A DNA stretch of 64,000 nucleotides from Anisodus tanguticus (Eukaryota; Streptophyta; Magnoliopsida; Solanales; Solanaceae), in NCBI GenBank assembly GCA_034509755.1, contig CM067539.1, forward strand, positions 53,037,513-53,101,512, given 5' to 3'. A model generated the notes under the pieces. That model had not been told where the DNA came from, searched no databases, and saw only the letters and a program-made list of their open reading frames with translations. The position numbers and the translations under genes were made by a program. This document shows positions 33,801 through 42,738 of the stretch, one piece after another (positions within the stretch are counted from its first letter, which is position 1; each line of letters starts with the position of its first letter).

Positions 33801-34263
33801 TACAGTTGGAATGTTCTAGAACTTCTAATACTCTTTAAAACACAACTAGCCCTAGGCTATCTATAAAAAACTAAAATCATACAAATTGAATGCCAAATCT
33901 CACATAGAAAGAAATGATCTAATAATTTCAGTTCAACTGAAAATTAATTACTCCTCCGATCCACTTAGTCATTTGCACACGATTAATAAAAAACTAACTC
34001 TTACGCAAAAGTAAATAGTAATTTGACTAAAATGCTATTAAATAGATATTGGAATTTACAAATCTGAAAAAGTAAGATTTGTTAAGTCGACACTTTTTTT
34101 TATGGGAAAAGAATAATTTCTTTTAGAGTGGGAGGGAGAGAGGAGATATACTGGGATCGCGAACGGTGGCCTTAACGGTGTAACCACGTTGGAGCAAAAA
34201 CTTGACCAACCATGAAGCAATGTAACCTGAAGCACCTGTTAGACATACAGTTTTCGTTGCCAT
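21741..34263 (-). CDS. Cinnamoyl-CoA-reductase-like / phenylacetaldehyde-reductase-like SDR, six exons
   Basis: Joined exons 34263-34152, 30341-30172, 27602-27411, 23719-23557, 22272-22086 and 21879-21741 give 963 bp: 320 residues plus TGA, the usual length for this extended SDR (SDR108E) group. Every junction is GT...AG and every phase fits, so the gene looks intact. Expected role: NADPH-dependent reduction of an aldehyde or acyl-CoA of phenylpropanoid or related origin, in the cytosol. Visible features: nucleotide-binding TGASGYIASW (residues 9-18), the R(X)5K NADP-preference pattern at R35 and K41, Ser at 125/126, and catalytic YxxxK as Y161-VLS-K165. The KNWYCYGK-type signature of true lignin CCRs is replaced by ESQLWYVLSK, so lignin CCR activity is doubtful. 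Residue 194 is Ser where the family usually has Pro (VIGSLLQP). Introns of 3.8, 2.6, 3.7, 1.3 and 0.2 kb are packed with transposons. Confidence 0.93.
22086..22272 (-). CDS. Reductase exon 5
   Basis: Acceptor ACCACAG then GTGCTG. It encodes FAWVNVKDVALAHVLAFE, then SANGRYLMVES and LRELYPTMKLPEK, the substrate-side C-terminal region. It ends at GAAAA|GTAAGT, phase 0/2 matched by exon 6. Confidence 0.92.
22629..22853. mobile_element. Stowaway-like MITE in reductase intron 4
   Basis: Inverted termini CTCCCTTAGTCCC and GGGGTGCAGGGAG lie between TA dinucleotides. Internal arms match over CAATTTATGTGGCAC and GTGCCACATAAATT. No coding capacity. Confidence 0.75.
23557..23719 (-). CDS. Reductase exon 4
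   Basis: Acceptor TTACCAG then CTCTGG. It encodes LWYVLSKTLAEDAAWKF with the catalytic Tyr161 and Lys165, then INPAMVIGSLLQP. It ends at AAATG|GTATGC, phase 1. Confidence 0.93.
23790..25470. mobile_element. Foldback (long hairpin) element in reductase intron 3
   Basis: The left half (about 23790-24600) is an imperfect reverse complement of the right half (about 24650-25470) over roughly 800 bases, with a loop of about 50 bases. Matched anchors include GCCTCCACATAAAATG (right) against CATTTTATGTGGAGGC (left), GAGAATTGTGATCT (left) against its complement near 24995, and GTTGCTCC (left) against GGAGCAAC near 25390. There is no ORF. The class could be Foldback or a long-TIR Mutator-like element; I found no certain target duplication. 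It lies within a transcribed intron. Confidence 0.75.
25703..25722. repeat. (GATA)n microsatellite
   Basis: Several GATA units within intron 3. Confidence 0.85.
26109..26207 (-). mobile_element. Au-like SINE 3' half
   Basis: The plus strand reads GGCAGCCCGGTGCACTAAGC, then GCTATGCGCGGGGTCC and CTATTGTACACAGCC, which is the reverse complement of the 3' half of Au-type SINEs. The promoter-bearing 5' half is missing. It is followed by an (AT)n run at 26210-26231. Confidence 0.7.
27411..27602 (-). CDS. Reductase exon 3
   Basis: Acceptor CGTGCAG then GCTGAAATG. It encodes GTLNVLGSVAKTPSVRRVV, LTSSIAAVAF with the catalytic serine, and VVVDETWWSDPDF. It ends at CACAG|GTGCTT, phase 0; exactly 64 codons. 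Confidence 0.93.
27905..29617 (+). pseudogene. 5'-truncated L1-type LINE in reductase intron 2
   Basis: It begins inside the reverse-transcriptase C-terminal region (YSGLKVNWRKSSLFPI, LPTVYLGMPLEHRHK, YLSLGGRLTLIKSVL), with stops at 28357-28359 and 28552-28554. It continues into a zinc-binding RT-associated domain (GYDLVKWKTVQLSKKQGGIG; ECFSWLVARRACPTQ; RCFLCMEAIETNSHIF). The tail ends ACCATTTTCAAAAAAAA at about 29617, a poly(A) remnant. It is on the strand opposite to the host gene. It lacks endonuclease and most of the RT, so it is dead on arrival. Confidence 0.85.
29771..30016. mobile_element. Stowaway-like MITE in reductase intron 2
   Basis: Inverted termini CTCCTTACGCCAATTTA and TAAATTGGGACGGAGGGAG lie between TA dinucleotides; about 246 bp, no ORF. 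Confidence 0.75.
30172..30341 (-). CDS. Reductase exon 2
   Basis: Acceptor CCTGCAG then ATGATTC. It encodes KERLHLFKANLLEEGAFDAV, then VVDGCEGVFHTASPFYHG and KDPQ. It ends at CACAG|GTTCC, phase 0. The HTASP segment is conserved in CCR/DFR-type SDRs. Confidence 0.92.
30867..31092 (+). mobile_element. tRNA-derived SINE in reductase intron 1
   Basis: A box A-like GTGGCTCAGTTGGTTGAGC (30878-30900) and a box B-like AGTTCGAAACC (about 30922-30932) form an internal pol III promoter. The body ends in GGTTCCCATCATAAAA. It is flanked by a perfect 19-bp target duplication, AAGTATGTTATTAAGATAT, at 30848-30866 and 31093-31111. Confidence 0.92.
31645..31722. repeat. Three 26-bp tandem repeats
   Basis: Units at 31645-31670, 31671-31696 and 31697-31722 begin CTTAAAGGCCTAAGT and end CCTGGTCT. 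Units 1 and 2 are identical; unit 3 has one change (TATACC to TTTACC). Confidence 0.95.
31820..32031. mobile_element. Stowaway-like MITE A in reductase intron 1
   Basis: It starts CTCCCTTCGGTTCAAAAA and ends TTTTTGAACCAGAGGGAG, with TA on both sides. The TA at 32032-32033 is shared with the next MITE. Confidence 0.8.
32034..32298. mobile_element. Stowaway-like MITE B abutting MITE A
   Basis: It starts CTCCCTCCGTCCCATATTA and ends TAATATGAGACGGAGGGAG, with TA on both sides. It differs in sequence from MITE A inside the termini. Confidence 0.85.
32527..33715 (-). pseudogene. RTE-type LINE 3' fragment in reductase intron 1
   Basis: On the minus strand, 33715-33460 has a broken RT segment (DETRSRVNTKLEVWRQTL, EVRLGTQV). 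Then 33453-33055 is open for 132 residues with CKFYRVVVRPTMLYGAECWP, MLKWMCGNTKRDKIRND and RLRWFGHVQKR, the conserved C-terminus of plant RTE LINE proteins. The 3' end passes through AGGTAAGGTCTGTTTACAC to a TATGTTGTTGTAAG tail near 32527, typical of RTE short-repeat tails. The upstream endonuclease and RT core are missing. Confidence 0.8.
34152..34263 (-). CDS. Reductase exon 1
   Basis: It starts at ATG (34261-34263) with MATKTVCLTGASGYIASW and encodes the first beta-alpha-beta of the Rossmann fold. It ends in RDP at a GTATAT donor (34151-34150), phase 1. The ATG is about 80 bp from a TATA box with no upstream in-frame alternative nearby. Confidence 0.92.
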
Positions 34264-34287
34264 TTTTTTTCTTTGTTTTGATTCTTC

Positions 34288-34294
34288 ACCTACC
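34288..34294 (+). promoter_or_regulatory. AC-type element ACCTACC in the reductase leader
   Basis: ACCTACC matches the AC-I box bound by R2R3-MYB activators of phenylpropanoid genes. It lies 25 bp upstream of the ATG, probably in the 5' leader. A short motif can occur by chance. Confidence 0.4.
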
Positions 34295-34344
34295 ACACTA
34301 TATATGATATGAGACTGAGCGGTGTAAGTTGTGACAAAAGGTGA

Positions 34345-34352
34345 TATTTATA
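34345..34352 (-). promoter_or_regulatory. TATA box of the reductase gene
   Basis: The minus strand reads TATAAATA inside CCCTATAAATATCACC, about 82 bp upstream of the ATG. This leaves room for a leader of about 50 bp. Confidence 0.7.
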
Positions 34353-34451
34353 GGGTGATTTATTGATTGTATTATTTAATCATTTAAGTTTTCCTTCTAT
34401 TGGAAAGCTTGCACCCACCATGTATTTACGCCTTTTCACTTTCCACTTTCC

Positions 34452-34458
34452 ACCTACC
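34452..34458 (+). promoter_or_regulatory. AC-type element ACCTACC upstream of the reductase TATA box
   Basis: ACCTACC lies about 100 bp upstream of the TATA box and in inverted orientation to the gene. This position is typical for MYB-bound AC elements of phenylpropanoid promoters. Confidence 0.45.
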
Positions 34459-34521
34459 CAATTAAATGCATGATAGACAAATAAATGTCCACTTTTTAGC
34501 ACCTTCACTAGAAAAATACTA

Positions 34522-34768
34522 CTCCCCCTATTTCAAAAATATTTATTTTACTTTTTTTTAATTCATTTAAAATATTTGTGTCTTTCTTTTTTTAACAATT
34601 CTTTAATTTCAATTTTTTATATGACATATTTGAGAACATAAGATTAAATGACATTTTAATATATTTCTAATATATTTAATTTAAGATCATAAGATTCAAA
34701 AAAATTCTTTAGTTTATTAAAACTTCGTGTCTATTCAAAATCAAACAAATATTTTAAAACGGATGAAG
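34522..34768. mobile_element. MITE in the proximal promoter of the reductase
   Basis: It starts CTCCCCCTATTTCAAAAATA and ends TATTTTAAAACGGATGAAG, flanked by TA. It begins about 170 bp upstream of the TATA box. Confidence 0.65.
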
Positions 34769-34823
34769 TAATTTCTATAAATAAAATTGGTATTTTAACT
34801 AAATTATATTTAATTAAATAATA

Positions 34824-35242
34824 CTCCCTCTGATTCATAGTAAGTGTACATTTAGTCTTTTTATTGTGATTAAGAATAAGTGTCAATTTACATAATCAAG
34901 AAGAAATTAATTAGTTTCCTTTCAAATTTACCCCTATTTAGATAAGTGAGTTTTTACGTGATCAAGAAGCTACATTAGATTATGTAATATTTATTTAAGG
35001 CTAGTTTTGTCAAAATACGTATTTTTTTAAGGAATTGGTGTTTTCTTAAGGGGGTATTCTAAAGGCTAAGTGGACATTATTTGTATCTAGTTAGTATAAT
35101 TTCTTAATTATATTAAAATACACTCATTTAGATAGAGGTAAATTTAGAAAAAATAATTAATTCTTTTTATTTTAGGTAAGTAAACACTTATTTTGAATCA
35201 AAATAAAAAGTTAAGTGGACACTTACTATGAACCAGAGGAAG
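34824..35242. mobile_element. Stowaway-like MITE upstream of the reductase
   Basis: It starts CTCCCTCTGATTCATAGTAA and ends TTACTATGAACCAGAGGAAG between TA dinucleotides. Its 419 bp and an internal GGCTAAGTGGACATTATTTG segment resembling the right end suggest a nested or duplicated copy. Confidence 0.7.
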
Positions 35243-35374
35243 TATATTTGTATATGAATTTTTAGCCTTTAATTTTAGTAATTAATTAATATATTTCTAT
35301 CATCTTAATTATGTGAAGGTGTTTTAACTGAGCATAAAGTTTAAAAAATAAAAAAAATACTTTTAAAATTAGTA

Positions 35375-35454
35375 AGACTGTGTACAATAGACCTTTGTGG
35401 TCCGACCCTTCTTCGGACCCCGCGCATAGCGGGAGCTTAGTGCACCGGGCTGCC
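35375..35454 (+). mobile_element. Au-like SINE 3' half
   Basis: AGACTGTGTACAATAGACC, then CCCCGCGCATAGCGGGAGC, ends GTGCACCGGGCTGCC. It is the same family as 26109-26207 but in the opposite orientation and also missing its 5' half. Confidence 0.7.
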
Positions 35455-35669
35455 ATTTTAAAAACAAATTGTGGTCTAATGAAATGATAGATATTTTGTT
35501 TCACTATACATTATTTCATTAAGGATAAATTATATATCTATTTTAAAGTTAAATTATTAATAAATATAAAAATATGTCCTTTTTTAACTAGCTAAAAAGA
35601 AAATAATGTTACATAAATTAGAATGGAAGATGTATGTATTTATCTTATTAAATTTTTAACTATAATAAA

Positions 35670-36959
35670 TGTTGGAAATTTTCCTTTGACGGGGAGGTGC
35701 GTCCACCCATATTTAATGAATTAAACACTAGTATTCCGCATGTTGGAGGCTTTGTCTCTTCTCACATGCATAATCTACTAAGTGAGTAGATGACCGTAGG
35801 GCCAAGAATCGTCAAATTTCATTGAGAAATGAAGGAGATATTGATCCACGAAGTAAGGTGTTTGAGGCATGGAAATATGGTGTGGGACAAATCTACCACA
35901 TCAGTGGGAAAAGGAAGAATTGCTCTATTTATAAGTCTCTAAAGTGGTTGAGGGTTTGGGACCCCAAGGGGTGTCCCATGTGTTTATGTTTAAAGGAGGG
36001 AGGACCTAGATGTGCTTGGGTTCAAGGCTAAGCCCACACATACGCCGCCGCCGCCCGCCCGTCCCGTCTCGTCCGGGCTCGGGTCGTGGTCGTAGGCTGT
36101 GGGCTGTGGGAACTTTCTAATATTATCTTTTTGGACCCCAAATTGCTTAATATTTACAGTTTGGTCCCTAGAGTTTTTGAAAAGTTGATTTTGGGAATGA
36201 CGGAAGGCAGAAACTTTCTGCCTACCGTTTGGGCTATTTTTTGGAGCATTAACCAGCCATTACTTGGTTGTTAACTACTCCATAAACAGCCCTCCTTCAT
36301 GACCATAAACCAGCCTCTCTAAATGGCCATTAACAACCCTCTCTAATGCCATTAACAGCCCTCACTAATGTCATTAACAATCTTGTTTGTGGCAGTTGAG
36401 GAGTCCCTCCTCCATGCTATATATTGATGCATTTTGGCTCAATTGTGTTGCACCTACATACACGAAATAGCAGCACAAAACAGTGACGAAAAACAGTGAG
36501 CAACCACACACATATACACAAGATATACACAATAGAGACACTATATACACAGAGACAAAACAGAAGAGAAAGTCAGTCCAATAACGTTAGACGAAAACAG
36601 AAACTCTTCCTTCCTTTTCCATTTCTTCAGCAAGTCGATTCGTATTTGTTTTCTTCGTCAGACTCAACCTATTTGCTTTGTAGTGTTGAGATTAAAAGTG
36701 TTGTTTTATCTTGGGAGACTATTGTCCGCTAACGTAAAAGCATATATACGGGGCAATCTTGTCTTAAGGACAGAGTGCAATCACTCGACTCAGCACACAG
36801 TTATAACCATCCAGATTTAGTTGTTTCTTGATTTCAGGTTATCAAGATTCAAGACTCAACAAGCTTGCGGCAGTTCTGAACATTGCCTATTTGTTTATCC
36901 TTTCGAACACTTGTAATATTTATTTACTTCCCGTCCTGCTTTACAATAGAAAGTGAACA
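35670..36959 (+). mobile_element. Solo LTR of the Copia-1 family
   Basis: It begins TGTTGGAAATTTTCC and ends GTGAACA, flanked by a perfect 5-bp duplication ATAAA at 35665-35669 and 36960-36964. It shares with the Copia-1 LTRs the start, the GCATTAACCAGCCATTACTTGG-type middle, the GCATTTTGGCTCAATTG segment and the GGGGCAATCTTGTCTTAA block. No internal coding region is present, as expected after LTR-LTR recombination. A CCGCCGCCCGCC-type GC-rich patch is at about 36043-36065. Confidence 0.88.
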
Positions 36960-36964
36960 ATAAA

Positions 36965-38081
36965 TACATATAATTTGGTGCAAGCACCCATGCTTGTAAG
37001 CTCCAATTACTGACGACATTCTCTTGCTCGATTTATGATCCATTACAGATTTCTTTTAGTTGTATGGCATCTTTCACATGAGATTTGTATATATAAAACA
37101 AAAGATCAGTAAATAGTGAGATTTTTATATAGTTATTTCTTTTTACGTAAATTGTAACAAGTTATAAAAGACCATTTCCTTCCTTTTTTTTTGGTATGAC
37201 CAAAAATCTTTTCTCAAAAAAATGAATAGTTTTTATGATTAGAAGTATTAAAGATTAGTGAAATAATTTAAATATAAGCTGAAGCACCATTATGAAATTA
37301 AGAATTGAAATAGTTACAAAGGAAAACTACTTCTGATCAAAAGTAAAGAGAGTAATTTTTTGAAAATATAAGGAAGTATTTTATGCAACCCTGACATATT
37401 TTAACGAGCTTTTATAGGAAGTATCCATATAATTGTGAATTTTTACTTTATGTTTAGCTATATTTTTGGGTGAACAAGGCAGTGTATTTGTAGGATTATT
37501 TGTTTTCTTGACACTGACAAGTAATGATATGAATTTAAACTTATAGGGCCAAGCTCACTTTGAAAGAGAATAAGCTACGGAATTGAACGAGGCCTTAAAT
37601 TATTATTTTGAAGTGATGCAAATACTGAAATTTGCAGAAGGAAGAAGCTAAAATCTACCACTACAGAACTAAATTAAGATATAACTAGGATAATATTTTC
37701 ATTGATAATCCGAAATGCAACAAATACGATGGAATTTGAAGAAGAAAATCAGCACAACCCAGCATGCAGTTCAATTTAATTTTGTCCTTCAAAATTAAAC
37801 TTATGTCTAGCGAAGTATAAATTCTTTAAAAGACTTATAATCTGTGGAATATTATGATACGTAAATATAAACTTATTTCCCATATAAAAAATTATTTGTC
37901 TTGAGGGACAAAAATTAAAGACAAGCACAAAGCAGGGACAAAGGTCCAAATGACCCTATTATTTTTATTAGGAAAGATACAAGCTTTTGCTTGGTTCCTT
38001 TGCAAGGTAACACATGGTACAAGATTGACCGATTTGGTGTGTTTGGACTTTAGACACATAGGGGTATGAATATGTTGACAT
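36965..38081. other. AT-rich non-coding stretch
   Basis: No ORF, domain or identifiable repeat was recognised between the solo LTR and Copia-3. Confidence 0.5.
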
Positions 38082-38086
38082 GTTCC

Positions 38087-39026
38087 TGTTATTAATCTGT
38101 ATTCCAAAAAATCAGTAAATAATAAACACTGAAAATAAACAGAATCAGTGTTGAAAAATAAGAATAATTTTTCAGAATATAATCGAGCCCACTTAGTTCA
38201 AAGTGTGTCCTTAAGGAAATTATTCCCCTCACAGTACCCGAGGTTGATGGAATATCCCCTCCCAGGATAGAACGATTATCTTACCGTAATAGTAGTACTC
38301 CAAATTCGGGTAGCGGCGAACCACTCAACGGCGATATCACACGAATTTATTTGTGCAGAAGAAGAAGAAGTTTGTATTGTTCAGAAAATTCGTAAGTAAA
38401 ATTCTGAGGAATCAAACGAATTTATAGCCATGGAAGTACTGTTTCTGAAGGTTTGCAACATTTACGAACAACACCACCGAAAACTCGTGGGAAATTTAAA
38501 TATGGAAAAGAAACCGGTCGCGGGTCGGACACGCGATCCGCCGGGTCGCGGTCGTGGTCACTAACGGGTAGGATTGGATAAGTTAATTAATTTAATTAAA
38601 TAATAATTAATTAAATAATTAAAAATTAAAGAAAATTTGGTCCAAAAAAATTATCAATCAATCAGATCATTTGACCAAATCCAAATCTAAATCTAAATCC
38701 AAATCCAAATCCAAATCCAAATCCAAATCCGAATCTGAAGCCGAAGACGAATCCGAAGCCGAGCCGAAGCCGAAGCCGAAGCCGAAGTCAAGCCGAGCGA
38801 GCGACGACGACGGCGCGAGGGGTCCTTGCCCCCTCAACCCTTTTACTGACAAGAAAGAGTAATTCTACTTATAAGTAGAAGAACTTTTCTTTCCACTACC
38901 GATGTGGGACAAATGCTTATTTTATAAAGCAAGAGGGAACTCCCACTTTTCTTTCCACTACCGATGTGGGACAACTCCCACTTTTCTTTCCAATCATTTC
39001 TCATTCACCAATATCAATACCCAACA
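38087..39026 (-). repeat. Copia-3 3' LTR with hexanucleotide expansion
   Basis: It matches 43934-44772 except for about 100 extra bases made mostly of AAATCC/AAATCT and GAAGCC units at 38670-38790. Confidence 0.9.
38677..38787. repeat. (AAATCC)n and (GAAGCC)n hexanucleotide array
   Basis: AAATCC/AAATCT units are followed by GAATCC/GAAGCC units. Because the unit is six bases, one strand reads Lys-Ser and Glu/Lys-Pro dipeptides, so the resulting ORF is an artefact. Confidence 0.9.
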
Positions 39027-39603
39027 ATCCCCCACATGAATGGGGAATGACTATAATATAAAAGCGCGGACAAGTGTGATATATAAGCGAGAATTGACTG
39101 CATCTGGATAAGTAGGTTTCCTTTTGAACTTTCCGTAGTGAACTTATATCGGATATACTCGATCAATCGGTAGATTTGATATCTTTGAACCGTCGAACTT
39201 TGTTGTATACCTAGACAACATAAGTCACATAATCAACCCTAAACCGTTTATGGTTCTCACGGTTGTGTTCGTTTCAGCCATGAACACATCCTGATTTCAT
39301 GAGTGCGTAGAGAATGGGTCTTCAGTGTCATTCCCCTTTAAAGCGGCTTACACTTAACACTCACATAGGTGATTTCTAAGCATGTGGTCCTATAGCCACA
39401 TTATATGGTCATACACTGCCAGATTTAGATAATCATTAAAGAACCTTAATGATTTATTAACTCATTAACAAGCCATAAGGTTTTATCCTTATTTCTGAAC
39501 ATTGTCTTCATCCGAGAATGGGTTGAGTTATTTGACAATGTTGAACCGTCAGTCACAACTTTGTTTGATCTCCTTGAACCTAGCTCTTGGGATCTCCAGT
39601 CTG

Positions 39604-42600
39604 CTAGGTAGAGTTACCGCCATGATGACTTGTCCTCGGCCTTAACCCCATTCCCATTGATGATCTACTAACTCCCTCTCTAGATAAGCATGTAAGCGGA
39701 TCCGCCACGTTATCTCTTGACTTTACATAGTCAATCGTGATAACGCCACTAGAGAGGAGTTGTCTAACGGTATTGTGTCTTCGTCGTATGTGACGAGATT
39801 TTTCGTTGTACATTACGCTCCCTGCCCTACCTATTGCTGCTTGACTGTCACAATGTATACATATAGGAGCCAAAGGTTTGGGCCAGAATGGAATATCTTC
39901 TAAGAAATTCCGAGCCATTCACCTTCTTCACCGGCCTTGTCTAAAGCTATAAATTCAGATTCCATTGTAGAGCGGACGATGCATGTCTGTTTTGATGATT
40001 TCCAAGACACTGATCCACCCCCAATTGTGAAAACATAACCACTCGTGGATTTAACTTCAGATGATCCGATGATCCAATTTGCATCACTATATCCTTCGAT
40101 CACGGCGGGATATTTGTTATAATGCAAAGCATAGTCTTGGGTATGTTTTAAATACCCCAAGACTCGTTTCATTGCCATCCAATGAGTTTGATTGGAATTA
40201 CTCGTGAATCGACTCAACTTGCTTATAGCACATGCTATATCTGGTCGTGTACAATTCATAATATACATCAAACTTCCTAAAACTCGTGCATAGTCCAATT
40301 GTGAGTCACTTTCACCTTTATTCTTTTGAAGTGCAAAACTTACATCAATTGGAGTCTTTACAACATTGAAATTTAAATACTTAAACTTGTCAAGTACTCT
40401 TTCAATATAATGAGACTGCGATAATGCTAGACCTTGTGGAGTTTTAAGAATTCTGATGCCTAAGATCAAATCAAAGAACTCCTAAGTCTTTCATATCAAA
40501 TTTGCTAGCCAGCATACGCTTCGTAGCATTTACATCGGTAATATCTCTACTCATTATCAACATGTCAACATATAAACAAACAATGACTTCATGATTTGGA
40601 GTATTTTTAATGTAAACACATTTGTCACACTCATTAATCTTAAATCCATTTGCCAACATTGTTTGGTCAAATTTTGCATGCCATTGTTTGGGTGCTTGTT
40701 TAAGTCCATAAAGTGACTTAACAAGTTTTCACACTTTCCTTTCTTTACCAGGAACCACAAAGCCCTCAGGTTGTTCCATGTAAATGTCTTCCTCCAATTC
40801 TCCATTTAAGAAAGTCTGTCTTGACATCCATTTGATGGATTTCAAGACCATATACTACCGCCGTGCTACTAACACCCGAATAGATGTTATTCTTGTTACC
40901 GGCGAGTATGTGTCAAAGTAATCAAGGCCTTCTTTTTGTCTATAACCTTTGACCACAAGTCTTGCCTTATATTTGTCAATAGTGCCATCAGCTTTCATTT
41001 TCCTTTTAAAAATCCATTTTGATCCTAAAGGTTTATTTCCAGGAGAAAGATCAACCAATTTCCATGTATGGTTGTTCAAAATTGATTCAATCTCACTATT
41101 GACTGCCTCTTTCCAAAATGCTGAATCAGAAGAAGACATCGCTGCTTTAAATGTTTGAGGCTCATTTTCAAGCAAGAATGTCACAAAATCTAGTCCAAAG
41201 GAAGTAGATATCCTTTGACGTTTGCTACGCCTTGCATCCGCTTTACTTGGTGTATTTTCCTTTGGTTCTTCCCGCGGTCGTTTAGATCTTTCACTTGACG
41301 ACTCACATTTAGTTTTATACGGATAAATGTTTTCAAAGAATTCAGCATTATCTGATTCAATTACCGTATTAACATGAATTTCGGGATTGTCCGATTTGTG
41401 AACCAAAAACCGACAAGCTTTGTTGTTTGTAGCATAACCAATAAAAACACAATCCACAGTTTTTGGTCCGATTTTTACCCTTTGGGGCAAAGGAACTTGG
41501 ACCTTTGCTAAACACCCCCACACTTTGAAATATTTCAATTTGGGTTTTCTTCCTTTCCATAGTTCATATGGAATAGATTGTGTTTTGATGTGGGGCACCT
41601 TGTTGAGTATTCGGTTAGCTGTAAGGATAGCTTCCCCCCACAAGCTTTGCCGTAAATCGGAATTTATTAGTAAGGCATTCATCATTTCCTTTAATGTTCG
41701 GTTTTTCCTTTCCGCAATTCCATTTGATTGTGGTGTGTAAGGGGCAGTAGTTTGATGAATAATTCCATATTCTAAACATATCTCTACAAAAGGAGATTCG
41801 TACTCTCCACCCCTATCACTTCTAATCATTTTTATCTTTTTATTCAATTGATTTTCCACTTCGTTTTTGTATTGCTTAAATGCATCAATTGCTTCATCCT
41901 TACTATTAAGCAAATACATATAACAATATCGAGTGCAATCGTCAATAAAAGTTATAAAATACTTTTTCCCACCGCGAGATGGTATTGACTTCATATGACA
42001 TATATCTGTGTGAATTAAGTCTAAAGGATTTGAATTCCTATCAATAGACTTATATGGATGTTTAACAAACTTAGATTCAACACAGATTTCACATTTAGAT
42101 TTATTACACTCGAATTTAGGCAATACTTCTATATTAATCAATTTTCGGAAGGTTTTGTAGTTGACATGTCCTAAACGAACATGCCATAAATTATTTGACT
42201 CCAATAAGTAAGACGAAGCTGAATTCTTATTAATATTGTCAACAACCATTACATTGAGTTTGAAAAGGCCCTCGGTGAGGTAGCCCTTTCATATGAACAA
42301 ATCATTCTTACTTATTACAATTTTCTCACTAACCAACACACATTTAAACCCGTTTTTGACGAGTAGTCCGGCTGAAACTAAATTCTTCCGAATTGTTGGA
42401 ACGTGCATAACATTGTTGAGAGTCGACCTTGCCTAAGTCATCTTCGAAGTATCTTTCCATATCCTTCAACCTTGGTCATTGCAAAGATTTCCCATAAACA
42501 AGACCTCTTCGGGTCCAAATGGGAGCATAGGTTGCAAATGCTTCTTTTGTAGCGCAAACATGTCGAGTGGCACCAGAATCAAGCCACCACTCCTTTGGGT

Positions 42601-42738
42601 TTCCAACCAAATTGCACTCCGATAGCATTGCACACAGATCATCCATATCATCATTCTTTTCCACCATATTGACTTGTCCTTTTCCCTTGTTCTTTTTCGG
42701 GAGACGACAATCTGGGGCTTTGTGGCCAGCTTTCCCAC
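39604..42738 (-). pseudogene. Copia-3 pol remnant (protease, integrase, RT, RNase H)
   Basis: Protease WWLDSGATRHVC is near 42560-42600. The longest open part, 42249-40855 (464 residues), has GAG-pre-integrase LWHVRLGHVNYKTF, integrase IDDCTRYCYMYL, IRSDRGGEYESP and NGIAERKNRTLKEMM, and the N-terminal RT with YKARLVVKGYRQKEGLDYF. RT continues in other frames at 40805-40471. Its active-site YVDD reads YVDM at 40561-40572 because one codon is missing. RNase H follows at 40469-39604 (SDANWIIGSSEVKSTSGY, HIRRRHNTVRQLL). Several frameshifts separate these parts. Confidence 0.88.

Noticed and set aside
38667..38862. Open frames on both strands encoding Lys-Ser or Asp-Leu repeats
   Set aside because: They are translations of an AAATCC-type hexanucleotide microsatellite inside the Copia-3 LTR, which is why both strands are open.
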